NCBI GenBank assembly: GCA_019247755.1
Contig: JAFBAM010000099.1
Span: forward strand, 1 to 20,557
DNA from: Sphingomonas sp.
GTDB lineage: Bacteria; Pseudomonadota; Alphaproteobacteria; Sphingomonadales; Sphingomonadaceae
Direction: 5' to 3'
Length of the DNA: 20,557 bases
Shown here: positions 8,037 to 13,902 of the stretch, piece after piece
Numbering within the stretch: position 1 is the first letter of the stretch
Layout: every line of letters starts with the position of its first letter
The notes under the pieces: generated by a model
Seen by the model: only the letters and a program-made list of their open reading frames with translations
What the model was told of the DNA's origin: nothing
The model's database searches: none
Program-made: the position numbers and the translations under genes

Positions 8037-8837
8037 TTAAGCGGCTGGGACTGTTGCGGCGTCGAAGAAAAGGGCCTGCGCGATCGCCGCTTTCACGGTC
8101 GAACGCTGGAACGGCTTGGTGATGAGAAACGTGGGCTCTGGCCGCGTTCCGGTCAGCAAGCGCTCCGGGAAAGCGGTGATGAAGATCACAGGCACCGAAA
8201 ATTCCGCGAGAATATCCTTCACCGCATCGATCCCGCTCGAATCGTCGGCCAGCTGAATGTCGGCGAGGACGAGGCCCGGCGGGCTCTGTCGTGCCTGCGC
8301 GACAGCTTCATCGCGCGTTACCGCGACGCCAGTGACATTATGGCCGCGGTCGCGAACGATCGTCCCGCTGTCCATCGCGATGATCGGCTCGTCCTCGATG
8401 ATGAGAACATCGGCGAGCGTCTGCCGCTCAATCTCCTCGAGCGCTTCCGCAACCAGCGAGTCGACGTCACTCGGCGAGGCGTTGATCAGGTAAGCTGTAT
8501 CCTCCGAGGAGAAGCCCTCGAGCGAGGTCAGCAAGAGTGCCTGCCGCGACAAGGGCGTGATTCGCGAAAGCCGCGCGTGGGCAATCCCCTCGGCGCCGGT
8601 CGCGCTTTGCACGGGCTCCTCGCCTTCTTCGATATTGGCGGTCGACCAGATCGCGTGAAACGTCTTGTACAGCCCAAGCCGCGGATCGACGTCGCGCGGA
8701 AACTCGTCTGGCTTGGCAACGATCGCCTCCAGAGTTGCTCGAACGAAGGCGTCGCCATGCGTCTGGCTGCCGGTCAGGGCGCGGGCGTAACGGCGGAGGA
8801 ATGGCAGGTGTGGGGCAAGTTCCTGGCCAAGGGACAT
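8037..8837 (-). CDS. phyR: Response regulator PhyR, anti-anti-sigma factor of the general stress response
   Basis: This 266-residue protein has the PhyR layout: an EcfG-like sigma domain (about residues 1-140) joined to a receiver domain (about 142-262). In the receiver, the acidic pocket E148/D149, the phosphoacceptor D193 (LADIQLAD), T221 in FITAFPE and K241 in TKPF are visible. The IFITAFPE segment followed by LITKPF is characteristic of this receiver group. When phosphorylated, the sigma-like domain binds NepR and releases EcfG. The start is ATG 8837; the nearest purine-rich element (GGGAG) is about 11 nt away. phyR is divergent from nepR across a 291-bp intergenic region and is followed by the EcfG promoter of the membrane peptide and ecfG. 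Confidence 0.95.
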   Translation of the reverse strand: MSLGQELAPHLPFLRRYARALTGSQTHGDAFVRATLEAIVAKPDEFPRDVDPRLGLYKTFHAIWSTANIEEGEEPVQSATGAEGIAHARLSRITPLSRQALLLTSLEGFSSEDTAYLINASPSDVDSLVAEALEEIERQTLADVLIIEDEPIIAMDSGTIVRDRGHNVTGVAVTRDEAVAQARQSPPGLVLADIQLADDSSGIDAVKDILAEFSVPVIFITAFPERLLTGTRPEPTFLITKPFQRSTVKAAIAQALFFDAATVPAA

Positions 8838-8869
8838 GATTGGATATTCTCCCTCGAAAGCTCAAATTC

Positions 8870-8888
8870 GCGCCGTCTTAGGCGGCGC
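8870..8888 (-). other. Hairpin in the phyR leader
   Basis: A perfect 6-bp GC stem (GCGCCG / CGGCGC) with a 7-nt loop lies 33 nt upstream of the phyR ATG. There is no U-tract in the phyR direction. It may affect leader structure, or it may be chance in GC-rich DNA. Confidence 0.3.
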
Positions 8889-8964
8889 TCATGAATTGTT
8901 GCAACCCCGCAAGGACTGGGTGATGCGTAAGCCTTCTCCGCCCCCAAAGAGTTGATACCCCTCT

Positions 8965-8989
8965 GGAACAAAGCATCGGCGATTTGGTT
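8965..8989 (+). promoter_or_regulatory. Probable sigma-EcfG promoter upstream of nepR-phyP
   Basis: GGAAC at 8965-8969, a 16-nt spacer and GGTT at 8986-8989 match the EcfG consensus with one mismatch in the -10 element. The start would be near 8997, leaving a leader of about 130 nt before nepR. The same stretch read on the minus strand shows a weaker overlapping match (GAAAC-N16-TGTT) that could serve phyR. The 291-bp gap 8838-9128 holds no other convincing gene. Confidence 0.55.
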
Positions 8990-9092
8990 TCCACGCCTAA
9001 GCCGGGCCGTTGCGAAGCTATTGCCGCGCAGCGACCCGCTTGATGCATATGCGCGCGGCGTCGAGCCGGTTGCGCCGTGGAACAAGTCGAGT

Positions 9093-9116
9093 ATGAGCGC
9101 GAAGGACCCGCGCTAG
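9093..9116 (+). other. Seven-codon leader ORF in frame with nepR
   Basis: ATG 9093 opens a frame MSAKDPR that ends at TAG 9114-9116. It is in frame with nepR, whose TTG start lies 12 nt further on. The first four codons resemble the nepR start (MSAKK). It could be a leader peptide, a relic of an older nepR start, or chance. Confidence 0.3.
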
Positions 9117-9128
9117 GGGGGACTGGAG

Positions 9129-9323
9129 TTGAGTGCGAAGAAGCGAAGCGACACGGAGGGAGCCGGAAATTCCAGGCGCTCGAAGAAGTCACAAGCTTCC
9201 CAACGCGGTGGACGCGGCCAGCGCCAGGGCGACCTTGGGCGCGCGCTTCGCTCTGTCTACGACGATACGCTCCGCGAAACGGTGCCCGACGATTTCCTCA
9301 ATCTTTTGGGAAAGCTCAGCTAA
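9129..9323 (+). CDS. nepR: Anti-sigma factor NepR
   Basis: This 64-residue protein has a basic, low-complexity N-terminus (about residues 1-34) and the conserved NepR helices GRALRSVYDDTLRETVPDDF and LNLLGKLS. NepR sequesters EcfG and is captured by phosphorylated PhyR. The start codon is TTG 9129, with AGGGGGG about 7 nt upstream. The only ATG in frame upstream (9093) is cut off by a TAG. phyP begins 27 bp downstream on the same strand, so nepR-phyP is probably an operon. An EcfG-type promoter at 8965-8989 would give feedback inhibition. Confidence 0.92.
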   Translation: MSAKKRSDTEGAGNSRRSKKSQASQRGGRGQRQGDLGRALRSVYDDTLRETVPDDFLNLLGKLS

Positions 9324-9350
9324 GAGCGTCTTCGCTTTGGGTTCAAAGTC

Positions 9351-10874
9351 GTGACGGCAGCTGAGCAATTCGCCCGGCTGCCTACGGGAGCCAAGCTTCT
9401 CCTTATCCTTACCGCGATCCTGCTGCCGATCGGGATCGCACTCGCCTGGCTTGGAAACAGCGGAATCCACCAGGCAGACGCCGCGCTTGAAAGTCGAAAC
9501 GAGCAGCAGTCGAGAGCGGCTGCAACGGCGATCGAAGGGCTAATCGCTCGGAACGCACTGGCAATGCGTGTCGCGGCCACCAACCCGCTGCGTAATCCGG
9601 GCAGCGGAGCCTGCCTCGAAGCGGCTAAGGCTCTGGCGACAACGCCGGGGATCACTCAAAGCTTTTCCCTGCGATCGATGGATGGACAGCTGCTGTGCAC
9701 CTATGGCGGCTTCACGCCGAGGGAGCCGAACCCGGTGCTGTCCCCCGGGACAATCCGCGTTTGGCTTGACCCGACTGCTCACGAGGTCGTCATTCGAGCC
9801 GCACCAGTGGGCGGCATGGTGACTGCCAGCCTGAAGATCGACGAACTGCGGAAGGCCGCGACGGACGCGGCGACGCTCGTCCAGTCCGTCGAGCTTCGCG
9901 ACGCCAATTCGTCGCTGTCCGTGATTACGTCCAACATAGCTGATCTGACTTTCGCGCAATATCCGATCGGCAACGGCAATTTGGTCGCCAGGATCGGCAT
10001 TCAGCATCAGCGCATAAGCGGGATCGATCGATTAATGCCTTTGCTCCCACTGCTGATGTGGATCCTGGCCGCGGTGGTTACCTGGCTGCTCGTCAGCCGG
10101 CTGCTGATCAGGCCGCTGAGGCGGCTTGAACGCGCTGTGATGGCGTATCAGCCGGGTGGCGGCTCGCTCGACCTGCCGCGCAAACTTGGCCCGAGCCAGG
10201 AGATCCAGGAGCTTCGCGACGCATTTGGCCGGGCTGTGGCGCGGGTAGAGGAATCCGAAGCCGAGATGACGGGAGCGCTGGAAGGCCAGCGCAAGCTCGT
10301 TCGCGAAGTGCATCACAGGGTAAAGAACAACCTCCAAGTTGTAGCTTCGCTGCTCAACATTCACGGCCGCAGCGCCGGCACCCCCGACGCGCAGGCAGCA
10401 TATGCCGGGATCAGCCGGCGCGTCGGCGCGCTCTCGATTGTCCACCGCAATCACTTCGCCGAGATGGAGGAGAATCGCGGCATCGCGCTAAGGCCGCTAG
10501 TGACCGAGCTTGCCGCCGAGCTCAGGGCGAGCGCGCCAGAACCAGCGCGGGGCGTCAGGCTCGACCTCGAGATCGACACGCTGAACACGACACAAGACGT
10601 GGCCGTCGCGGTGGCTTTCCTGGTCACGGAGATCGTCGAACATGCGATGCTGTACGCTCCTGCGGAGCCTGTCGAGATTTCCTTGCGGCGGACCAGCGAG
10701 CTGACCGCCCGCCTAGCACTCAGCAGTCCGGTCCTGACCACGGGGGACGAGGATGCGCCGGAAAAAATGCAATTCGAGCGGATCGTCGGTGGACTGGCCA
10801 AGCAGCTAAGATCGCCGCTCGAACGCAAGCTTGGGCGCTACAGCGTTGATTTGCCAGTATTTCCGCCGGCCTAG
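9351..10874 (+). CDS. phyP: HisKA_2 histidine kinase-like regulator PhyP, probable PhyR phosphatase
   Basis: This 507-residue membrane protein starts at GTG 9351. The first transmembrane helix spans about residues 15-36, a periplasmic sensor region about 37-228, and the second helix about 229-250. A HAMP-like linker runs to about 300. The HisKA_2 box is intact as LVREVHHRVKNNLQVVASLLN, with H322 the likely phosphoacceptor. The following ATPase-like domain looks degenerate: the N-box position reads VTEIVEHAMLYA instead of the usual NELVTNALKYA type, and no DxGxG loop is visible before the end. In sphingomonads a protein of this type next to nepR, PhyP, acts on PhyR as a phosphatase. The missing ATP-binding residues fit that role. 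The exact activity is inferred. Confidence 0.85.
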   Translation: MTAAEQFARLPTGAKLLLILTAILLPIGIALAWLGNSGIHQADAALESRNEQQSRAAATAIEGLIARNALAMRVAATNPLRNPGSGACLEAAKALATTPGITQSFSLRSMDGQLLCTYGGFTPREPNPVLSPGTIRVWLDPTAHEVVIRAAPVGGMVTASLKIDELRKAATDAATLVQSVELRDANSSLSVITSNIADLTFAQYPIGNGNLVARIGIQHQRISGIDRLMPLLPLLMWILAAVVTWLLVSRLLIRPLRRLERAVMAYQPGGGSLDLPRKLGPSQEIQELRDAFGRAVARVEESEAEMTGALEGQRKLVREVHHRVKNNLQVVASLLNIHGRSAGTPDAQAAYAGISRRVGALSIVHRNHFAEMEENRGIALRPLVTELAAELRASAPEPARGVRLDLEIDTLNTTQDVAVAVAFLVTEIVEHAMLYAPAEPVEISLRRTSELTARLALSSPVLTTGDEDAPEKMQFERIVGGLAKQLRSPLERKLGRYSVDLPVFPPA

Positions 10875-10923
10875 AAACGGCTGCGGGTCGTTACGGATTC
10901 AGCCAAAAAACTTTCGAATGAGC

Positions 10924-10949
10924 GGAACCCATCTCGAACAAGGGGCGTT
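10924..10949 (+). promoter_or_regulatory. Sigma-EcfG promoter, perfect consensus, with no protein gene downstream
   Basis: GGAAC at 10924-10928, a 17-nt spacer and CGTT at 10946-10949 match the EcfG consensus exactly. It lies 50 bp after phyP. The only annotated gene ahead, tatC, is on the opposite strand, so the promoter should make a non-coding transcript starting near 10957. Confidence 0.8.
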
Positions 10950-10956
10950 GTGCTGT

Positions 10957-11061
10957 TCGGATAGTGACCTTTTGCCCCCCCGCTCTCGCTATCCGCTTAA
11001 ATGGGCCCGGAACCGCCAACCCTCCCCCCCCCCGGTGGCGCTTCCGGGCCCTCTTCTGTCT
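10957..11061 (+). ncRNA. Candidate stress-induced small RNA with two C-rich loops (GsrN-like concept)
   Basis: The predicted transcript start from the EcfG promoter falls at the base of a perfect 7-bp stem, CGGATAG (10958-10964) with CTATCCG (10989-10995), closing a 24-nt loop that contains C7 (10975-10981). After a 7-nt link comes a 16-bp stem (11003-11018 with 11036-11051, one mismatch) whose loop contains C10 (11024-11033). The U-rich tail UCUUCUGUCU follows at 11052-11061. About 105 nt in all. C-rich loops of alphaproteobacterial stress sRNAs pair with ribosome-binding sites. Caulobacter GsrN is an EcfG(sigma-T)-dependent example. The 3' half is antisense to the tatC C-terminal codons. 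Promoter and hairpins are seen; the transcript is inferred. Confidence 0.62.
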
Positions 11062-11848
11062 GGGGTCCAGTCACGATTGCACTCACGGCAGGGCCTGAAC
11101 GGGCGGCTTTCCGAGCCGCCCGCCAGTGCGTGATCCGGATGGCGAGGATCGCAAATTCGTAGAGACCGTAGAGTGGCACCAGCAACAGCAGCATCGACAC
11201 GACGTCGGGTGGCGTAAGCACGGCCGCCACCGCGGCGGCGCCTACGATCGCGTAGCGGCGCGACTTGGCGAGTTGCTCGCGGGTCACGATGCCAGCGCGC
11301 TCCAAGATCATCAGCAGGATCGGCAACAGGAAGGCCGCGCCAAACCCGAAAATGAAGCGCGTGCAGAAGTTCAGATAATTGCCGACACCGGGCAGCGCTT
11401 CCTGCTGAATGCCGCCGACATCGCCCTGGTAGCTGAGCAGGAAATGCAGCGCCCAGGGCATCGCCGCGAAGTAAGCAAAGCAGGCCCCGGCAGCGAAGAA
11501 GAAGGGAGTCATGATCAGGAAGGGAAGGAAGGCCTTCTTCTCTTTTGCGTAGAGGCCGGGGGCAACGAACCGCCATAGTTGGGTTGCGATGACCGGGAAG
11601 GCCAGCATGAGTGCCGCGAAGAGCGAGACCTTCACCTGCGTGAAAAAGGCCTCGAAAATGTCGGTGTAGATGAGCTTGCCCTGCCCCGCCTTGATCAACG
11701 GCTGGACTAGGACGGCGAAGATGTCCTTCGCGAAGTAGAAGCAGAGGAAGAAGCAGGCCACGAGCGTGGCCAGCGACCAGAGGAGCCGTCGCCGAAGCTC
11801 GATCAGATGTTCGAGCAAGGGCTGCTTGGTGTCGTCGATATCCTTCAC
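10997..11848 (-). CDS. tatC: Sec-independent protein translocase subunit TatC
   Basis: The multi-spanning receptor of the twin-arginine translocase recognises signal peptides of folded proteins together with TatB. The 283-residue protein begins KQPLLEHLIELRRRLLWS, the conserved TatC N-terminal cytoplasmic motif, and has about six hydrophobic spans. The loop FVAPGLYAKEKKAFLPF and the region VLTPPDVVSMLLL are family hallmarks. The start is GTG 11848, which overlaps the tatB stop by 4 bases (GTGA). The tail after the last helix (about residues 245-283) is Gly/Pro-rich and is encoded over a G10 run and a long inverted repeat. It is longer than the usual 250-260-residue TatC. Its 3' end overlaps the candidate sRNA on the other strand. 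Confidence 0.96.
   Translation of the reverse strand: MKDIDDTKQPLLEHLIELRRRLLWSLATLVACFFLCFYFAKDIFAVLVQPLIKAGQGKLIYTDIFEAFFTQVKVSLFAALMLAFPVIATQLWRFVAPGLYAKEKKAFLPFLIMTPFFFAAGACFAYFAAMPWALHFLLSYQGDVGGIQQEALPGVGNYLNFCTRFIFGFGAAFLLPILLMILERAGIVTREQLAKSRRYAIVGAAAVAAVLTPPDVVSMLLLLVPLYGLYEFAILAIRITHWRAARKAARSGPAVSAIVTGPQTEEGPEAPPGGGRVGGSGPI
11003..11061 (+). terminator. Strong GC hairpin with U-rich tail (sRNA terminator)
   Basis: An inverted repeat of 16 bp with one C-C mismatch (arms 11003-11018 and 11036-11051) encloses a 17-nt loop. In the plus direction it is followed by UCUUCUGUCU, acceptable for an intrinsic terminator. It could end both phyP readthrough and the candidate sRNA. In the minus direction it lies inside the last tatC codons with no U-run after it. 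Confidence 0.6.
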
Positions 11849-12186
11849 GGAAGCGGCCGCTTGTCCGGCGGCGGCTCGGCCTGGCCGGGCTCGGGATCGA
11901 CGACCGGCGGCATGGTGTCGGGCTGACCGGGTTCGGGATAATGTGCGTCGGCCGGATGGAGCCGCATGATACGCTCATTTTCCTCGCGCCAGCGCTTTTC
12001 CATTTCCTCGAGCTCGGCCTCGCGGACCATGTTCTCGATGCCGGAAGTGAAGTGCCGCGCCATTCCGCGGACCCGTCCGACCCAATAGCCGACGGTACGG
12101 AGCACGCGCGGCAGATCCTTGGGCCCGATGAAGATCAGCGCAAGGATGGCGACGACCGCCAGCTCGGAGGAATCGACACCGAACAT
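11845..12186 (-). CDS. tatB: Sec-independent protein translocase subunit TatB
   Basis: This 113-residue protein has the TatB pattern: a short periplasmic N-terminus MFGVDSSE, one hydrophobic helix (about residues 8-22), the hinge FIGPKDLPRVLR with the conserved Gly-Pro, and an amphipathic helix rich in charged residues to about 75. A Pro/Glu-rich tail follows. It pairs with TatC in substrate recognition. The start is ATG 12186, 15 bp after tatA, with only a weak ribosome site. The stop overlaps the tatC start as GTGA, so translation is probably coupled. Confidence 0.95.
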   Translation of the reverse strand: MFGVDSSELAVVAILALIFIGPKDLPRVLRTVGYWVGRVRGMARHFTSGIENMVREAELEEMEKRWREENERIMRLHPADAHYPEPGQPDTMPPVVDPEPGQAEPPPDKRPLP

Positions 12187-12201
12187 GGCGAACCGGAAAA
12201 G

Positions 12202-12480
12202 CTAGCGGGCTTCGTCGTCTTGCGGCGGCGGAGCGGCGGGCTCGGCAGGACGGGACGTCACGTCGATCGGCGGCTGGTCGCGCGGCAGCTGCCGCGGATC
12301 GTTGCGGCGCTGCTCATCATAGCGCCGCATCTTGTCGTCATCTTCGTCAGCCATTCCCTGCTTGAAGCTTTTGATGCCCTTCGCAACGTCACCCATCATC
12401 GACGAGAAGCGGTTCCCGCCGAAGAGCAGCAGGACGATGATCGCGAAGATCAGGATATGCCAAATGCTGAAACCGCCCAT
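12202..12480 (-). CDS. tatA: Sec-independent protein translocase subunit TatA
   Basis: This 92-residue protein begins MGGFSIWHILIFAIIVLLLF, the TatA N-terminal helix, then the hinge FGGNRFSSMMGDVAKGIKSFKQGM with conserved Phe-Gly and the amphipathic helix. A disordered acidic/Pro tail follows. TatA oligomers form the transport path of the Tat system. The frame also offers GTG at 12483, one codon earlier; ATG 12480 gives the canonical N-terminus, and AAAGGAG lies 8 nt before it. It follows scpB by 25 bp and leads tatA-tatB-tatC. Confidence 0.95.
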   Translation of the reverse strand: MGGFSIWHILIFAIIVLLLFGGNRFSSMMGDVAKGIKSFKQGMADEDDDKMRRYDEQRRNDPRQLPRDQPPIDVTSRPAEPAAPPPQDDEAR

Positions 12481-12505
12481 CACGGAAACTCCTTTGGCGG
12501 CCTAT

Positions 12506-13084
12506 CTAGTCGCCTTGCTCTTCGCTTTCCAGTTGAAGCTCACCGAGCGATTCCATGACGCTGTCATCTAGTGGATCGAGCAAGCCAGCGGCCTTCAGAT
12601 CGTCGATGCCGGGCAGGTCGCGGCGCGAGCCGAGGCCGAAATGGGTCAGGAATTCCGCCGTGGTTGCATAGAGTAGCGGCCGACCGGGGCCCTCCCTGCG
12701 CCCGGCCGGCCTAACCCAACCCGCATCCATCAGAACGTCGAGCGTGCCTTTCGAGATCTGCACGCCCCGGATGGCTTCGATTTCCGCCCTGGAAACGGGC
12801 TCGTGATAGGCGATGATTGCCAGCGTCTCTGTGGCTGCGCGCGACAGTCGTCGCGGTTCCTCGCGCGTCCGGCGCAGCAGGTGCGCCAGATCGGGCGCGG
12901 TCTGGAAATGCCAGCGCCCCCCGCGCTCAACGAGTTCGATACCGCGTCCCTCGTAATGCTGCGCAAGCTGGCCGAGCGCGATGTCGATCTCGCCTTCGCC
13001 GACATGTTCGATAAGATCCTCGATGCTCAGCGGCTCGGCGGAAGCGAACAGGGTGGCTTCGAGGGCACGGACAAGTTCGTCCAT
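12506..13084 (-). CDS. scpB: Segregation and condensation protein ScpB
   Basis: This 192-residue protein has two winged-helix domains, with the conserved ALEATLFASAEPLS near the start and AIIAYHEPVSRAEIEAIRG followed by WVRPAGRREGPGRPLLYATT in the second half. ScpB dimers join ScpA and SMC in the condensin complex that organises and segregates the chromosome. I chose ATG 13084, which shares its A with the scpA stop (TGATG), over the GTG one codon upstream. The acidic tail ends at 12506. The overlap with scpA suggests coupled translation and fixed stoichiometry. Confidence 0.95.
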   Translation of the reverse strand: MDELVRALEATLFASAEPLSIEDLIEHVGEGEIDIALGQLAQHYEGRGIELVERGGRWHFQTAPDLAHLLRRTREEPRRLSRAATETLAIIAYHEPVSRAEIEAIRGVQISKGTLDVLMDAGWVRPAGRREGPGRPLLYATTAEFLTHFGLGSRRDLPGIDDLKAAGLLDPLDDSVMESLGELQLESEEQGD

Positions 13085-13839
13085 CACGCAGCAACCTTGA
13101 GATGGATCGGCGCGAATGGCTCATCCTGAGCAATGTCCAGGCGGCCGCGCCGGGCGAGCTCGAGCGCAGCGAGGAAGCTTGACGCCAATGCTGAACGGCG
13201 AAGCTGAGGATCATCGGTGATCGGCAGGAAGCTCTCGAGCACGGTCCAGTCGAGCGCCATGCCGATCATCTTGCCGACACGTTCAATGGCTTCATCAAGG
13301 GTCATGACCGACCGCGCGTGCACCACGTGCATCGCCGGCTGGGTGCGCGCACGGACGACGCCATAAGCCGCGAACAGGTCGAATTCGCGCACCTGCCACA
13401 TCGCCTTGCGCACGAGACGCAAACCTTCGGGCGCGCCGCGGAGAAAGACGTCGCGGCCGATACGATCGCGGCCGAGCAGCCTCGCACCGGCTTCGCGCAT
13501 CGCATCGAGGCGTTGCAGCCGCAGCTGAAGGCGCAGCGCGATCTCTTCGGGGCTAGGATCCTGTTCGGGATCCTTCGGCAGCAGCAGGCAGGATTTGAGA
13601 TAGGCGAGCCAGGCAGCCATCACGAGGTAATCGGCAGCAATTTCCAGCTTCAGCGCGCGCGCCTCTGCCAGATAGGTCAGATATTGTTCGACCAGCTGGA
13701 GGATCGAGATTTGCGCGAGATCGACCTTCTGCGCGCGGGCAAGGTTGAGCAGCAGGTCGAGCGGCCCTTCCCACCCGTCGAGGGTCAGGTTGAGCTCATC
13801 CGACTGGCGGACCGGCGGTGACTCGAAATCCTCGTCCAC
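13084..13839 (-). CDS. scpA: Segregation and condensation protein ScpA (kleisin)
   Basis: This 251-residue kleisin has the ScpA signature LTLDGWEGPLDLLLNLARAQKVDL at about residues 18-41, QISILQLVEQYLTYL, and the C-terminal winged helix VITSFLAxLELARRG-like region, seen here as SSFLAALELARRGRLDIAQD. It bridges the SMC heads and binds ScpB. The start is GTG 13839; no well-spaced ribosome site is seen, though GGGG lies 13 nt upstream. The gene heads scpA-scpB-tatABC. Upstream, the S10 peptidase gene separates it from nagZ, its usual neighbour. Confidence 0.94.
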   Translation of the reverse strand: MDEDFESPPVRQSDELNLTLDGWEGPLDLLLNLARAQKVDLAQISILQLVEQYLTYLAEARALKLEIAADYLVMAAWLAYLKSCLLLPKDPEQDPSPEEIALRLQLRLQRLDAMREAGARLLGRDRIGRDVFLRGAPEGLRLVRKAMWQVREFDLFAAYGVVRARTQPAMHVVHARSVMTLDEAIERVGKMIGMALDWTVLESFLPITDDPQLRRSALASSFLAALELARRGRLDIAQDEPFAPIHLKVAA

Positions 13840-13863
13840 AACCGAATATTACCCCATTAGTAG

Positions 13864-13885
13864 TGCCCCTGCGAAGGCAGGGACA
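13864..13885. repeat. Small REP-like hairpin between the S10 peptidase gene and scpA
   Basis: CCCTGC / GCAGGG (13867-13872 and 13877-13882) form a 6-bp stem with a 4-nt loop, extended outward by two more pairs across one mismatch. Read on the minus strand it resembles the dispersed sphingomonad palindrome with a CTGCCTTCGCAG core. There is no U-run, so termination is doubtful. Confidence 0.5.
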
Positions 13886-13902
13886 CATTCTGTTGGGGAT
13901 AA

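Noticed and set aside
8774..9085. Minus-strand frame across the phyR-nepR gap
   Set aside because: It overlaps phyR out of frame, covers the promoter region and shows no domain or ribosome site.
9079..9103. GGAAC with CGAA 16 nt later, upstream of nepR
   Set aside because: The -10 element has two mismatches to CGTT; the site at 8965-8989 is better.
10871..10915. GGCTG/CAGCC hairpin after phyP as a terminator
   Set aside because: Only five pairs and followed by A residues rather than U in the phyP direction; the stem at 11003-11051 is far stronger.
10989..11978. Long minus-strand frame over tatC and tatB
   Set aside because: It is an out-of-frame shadow of tatC with an Arg/Pro-rich composition and no family features.
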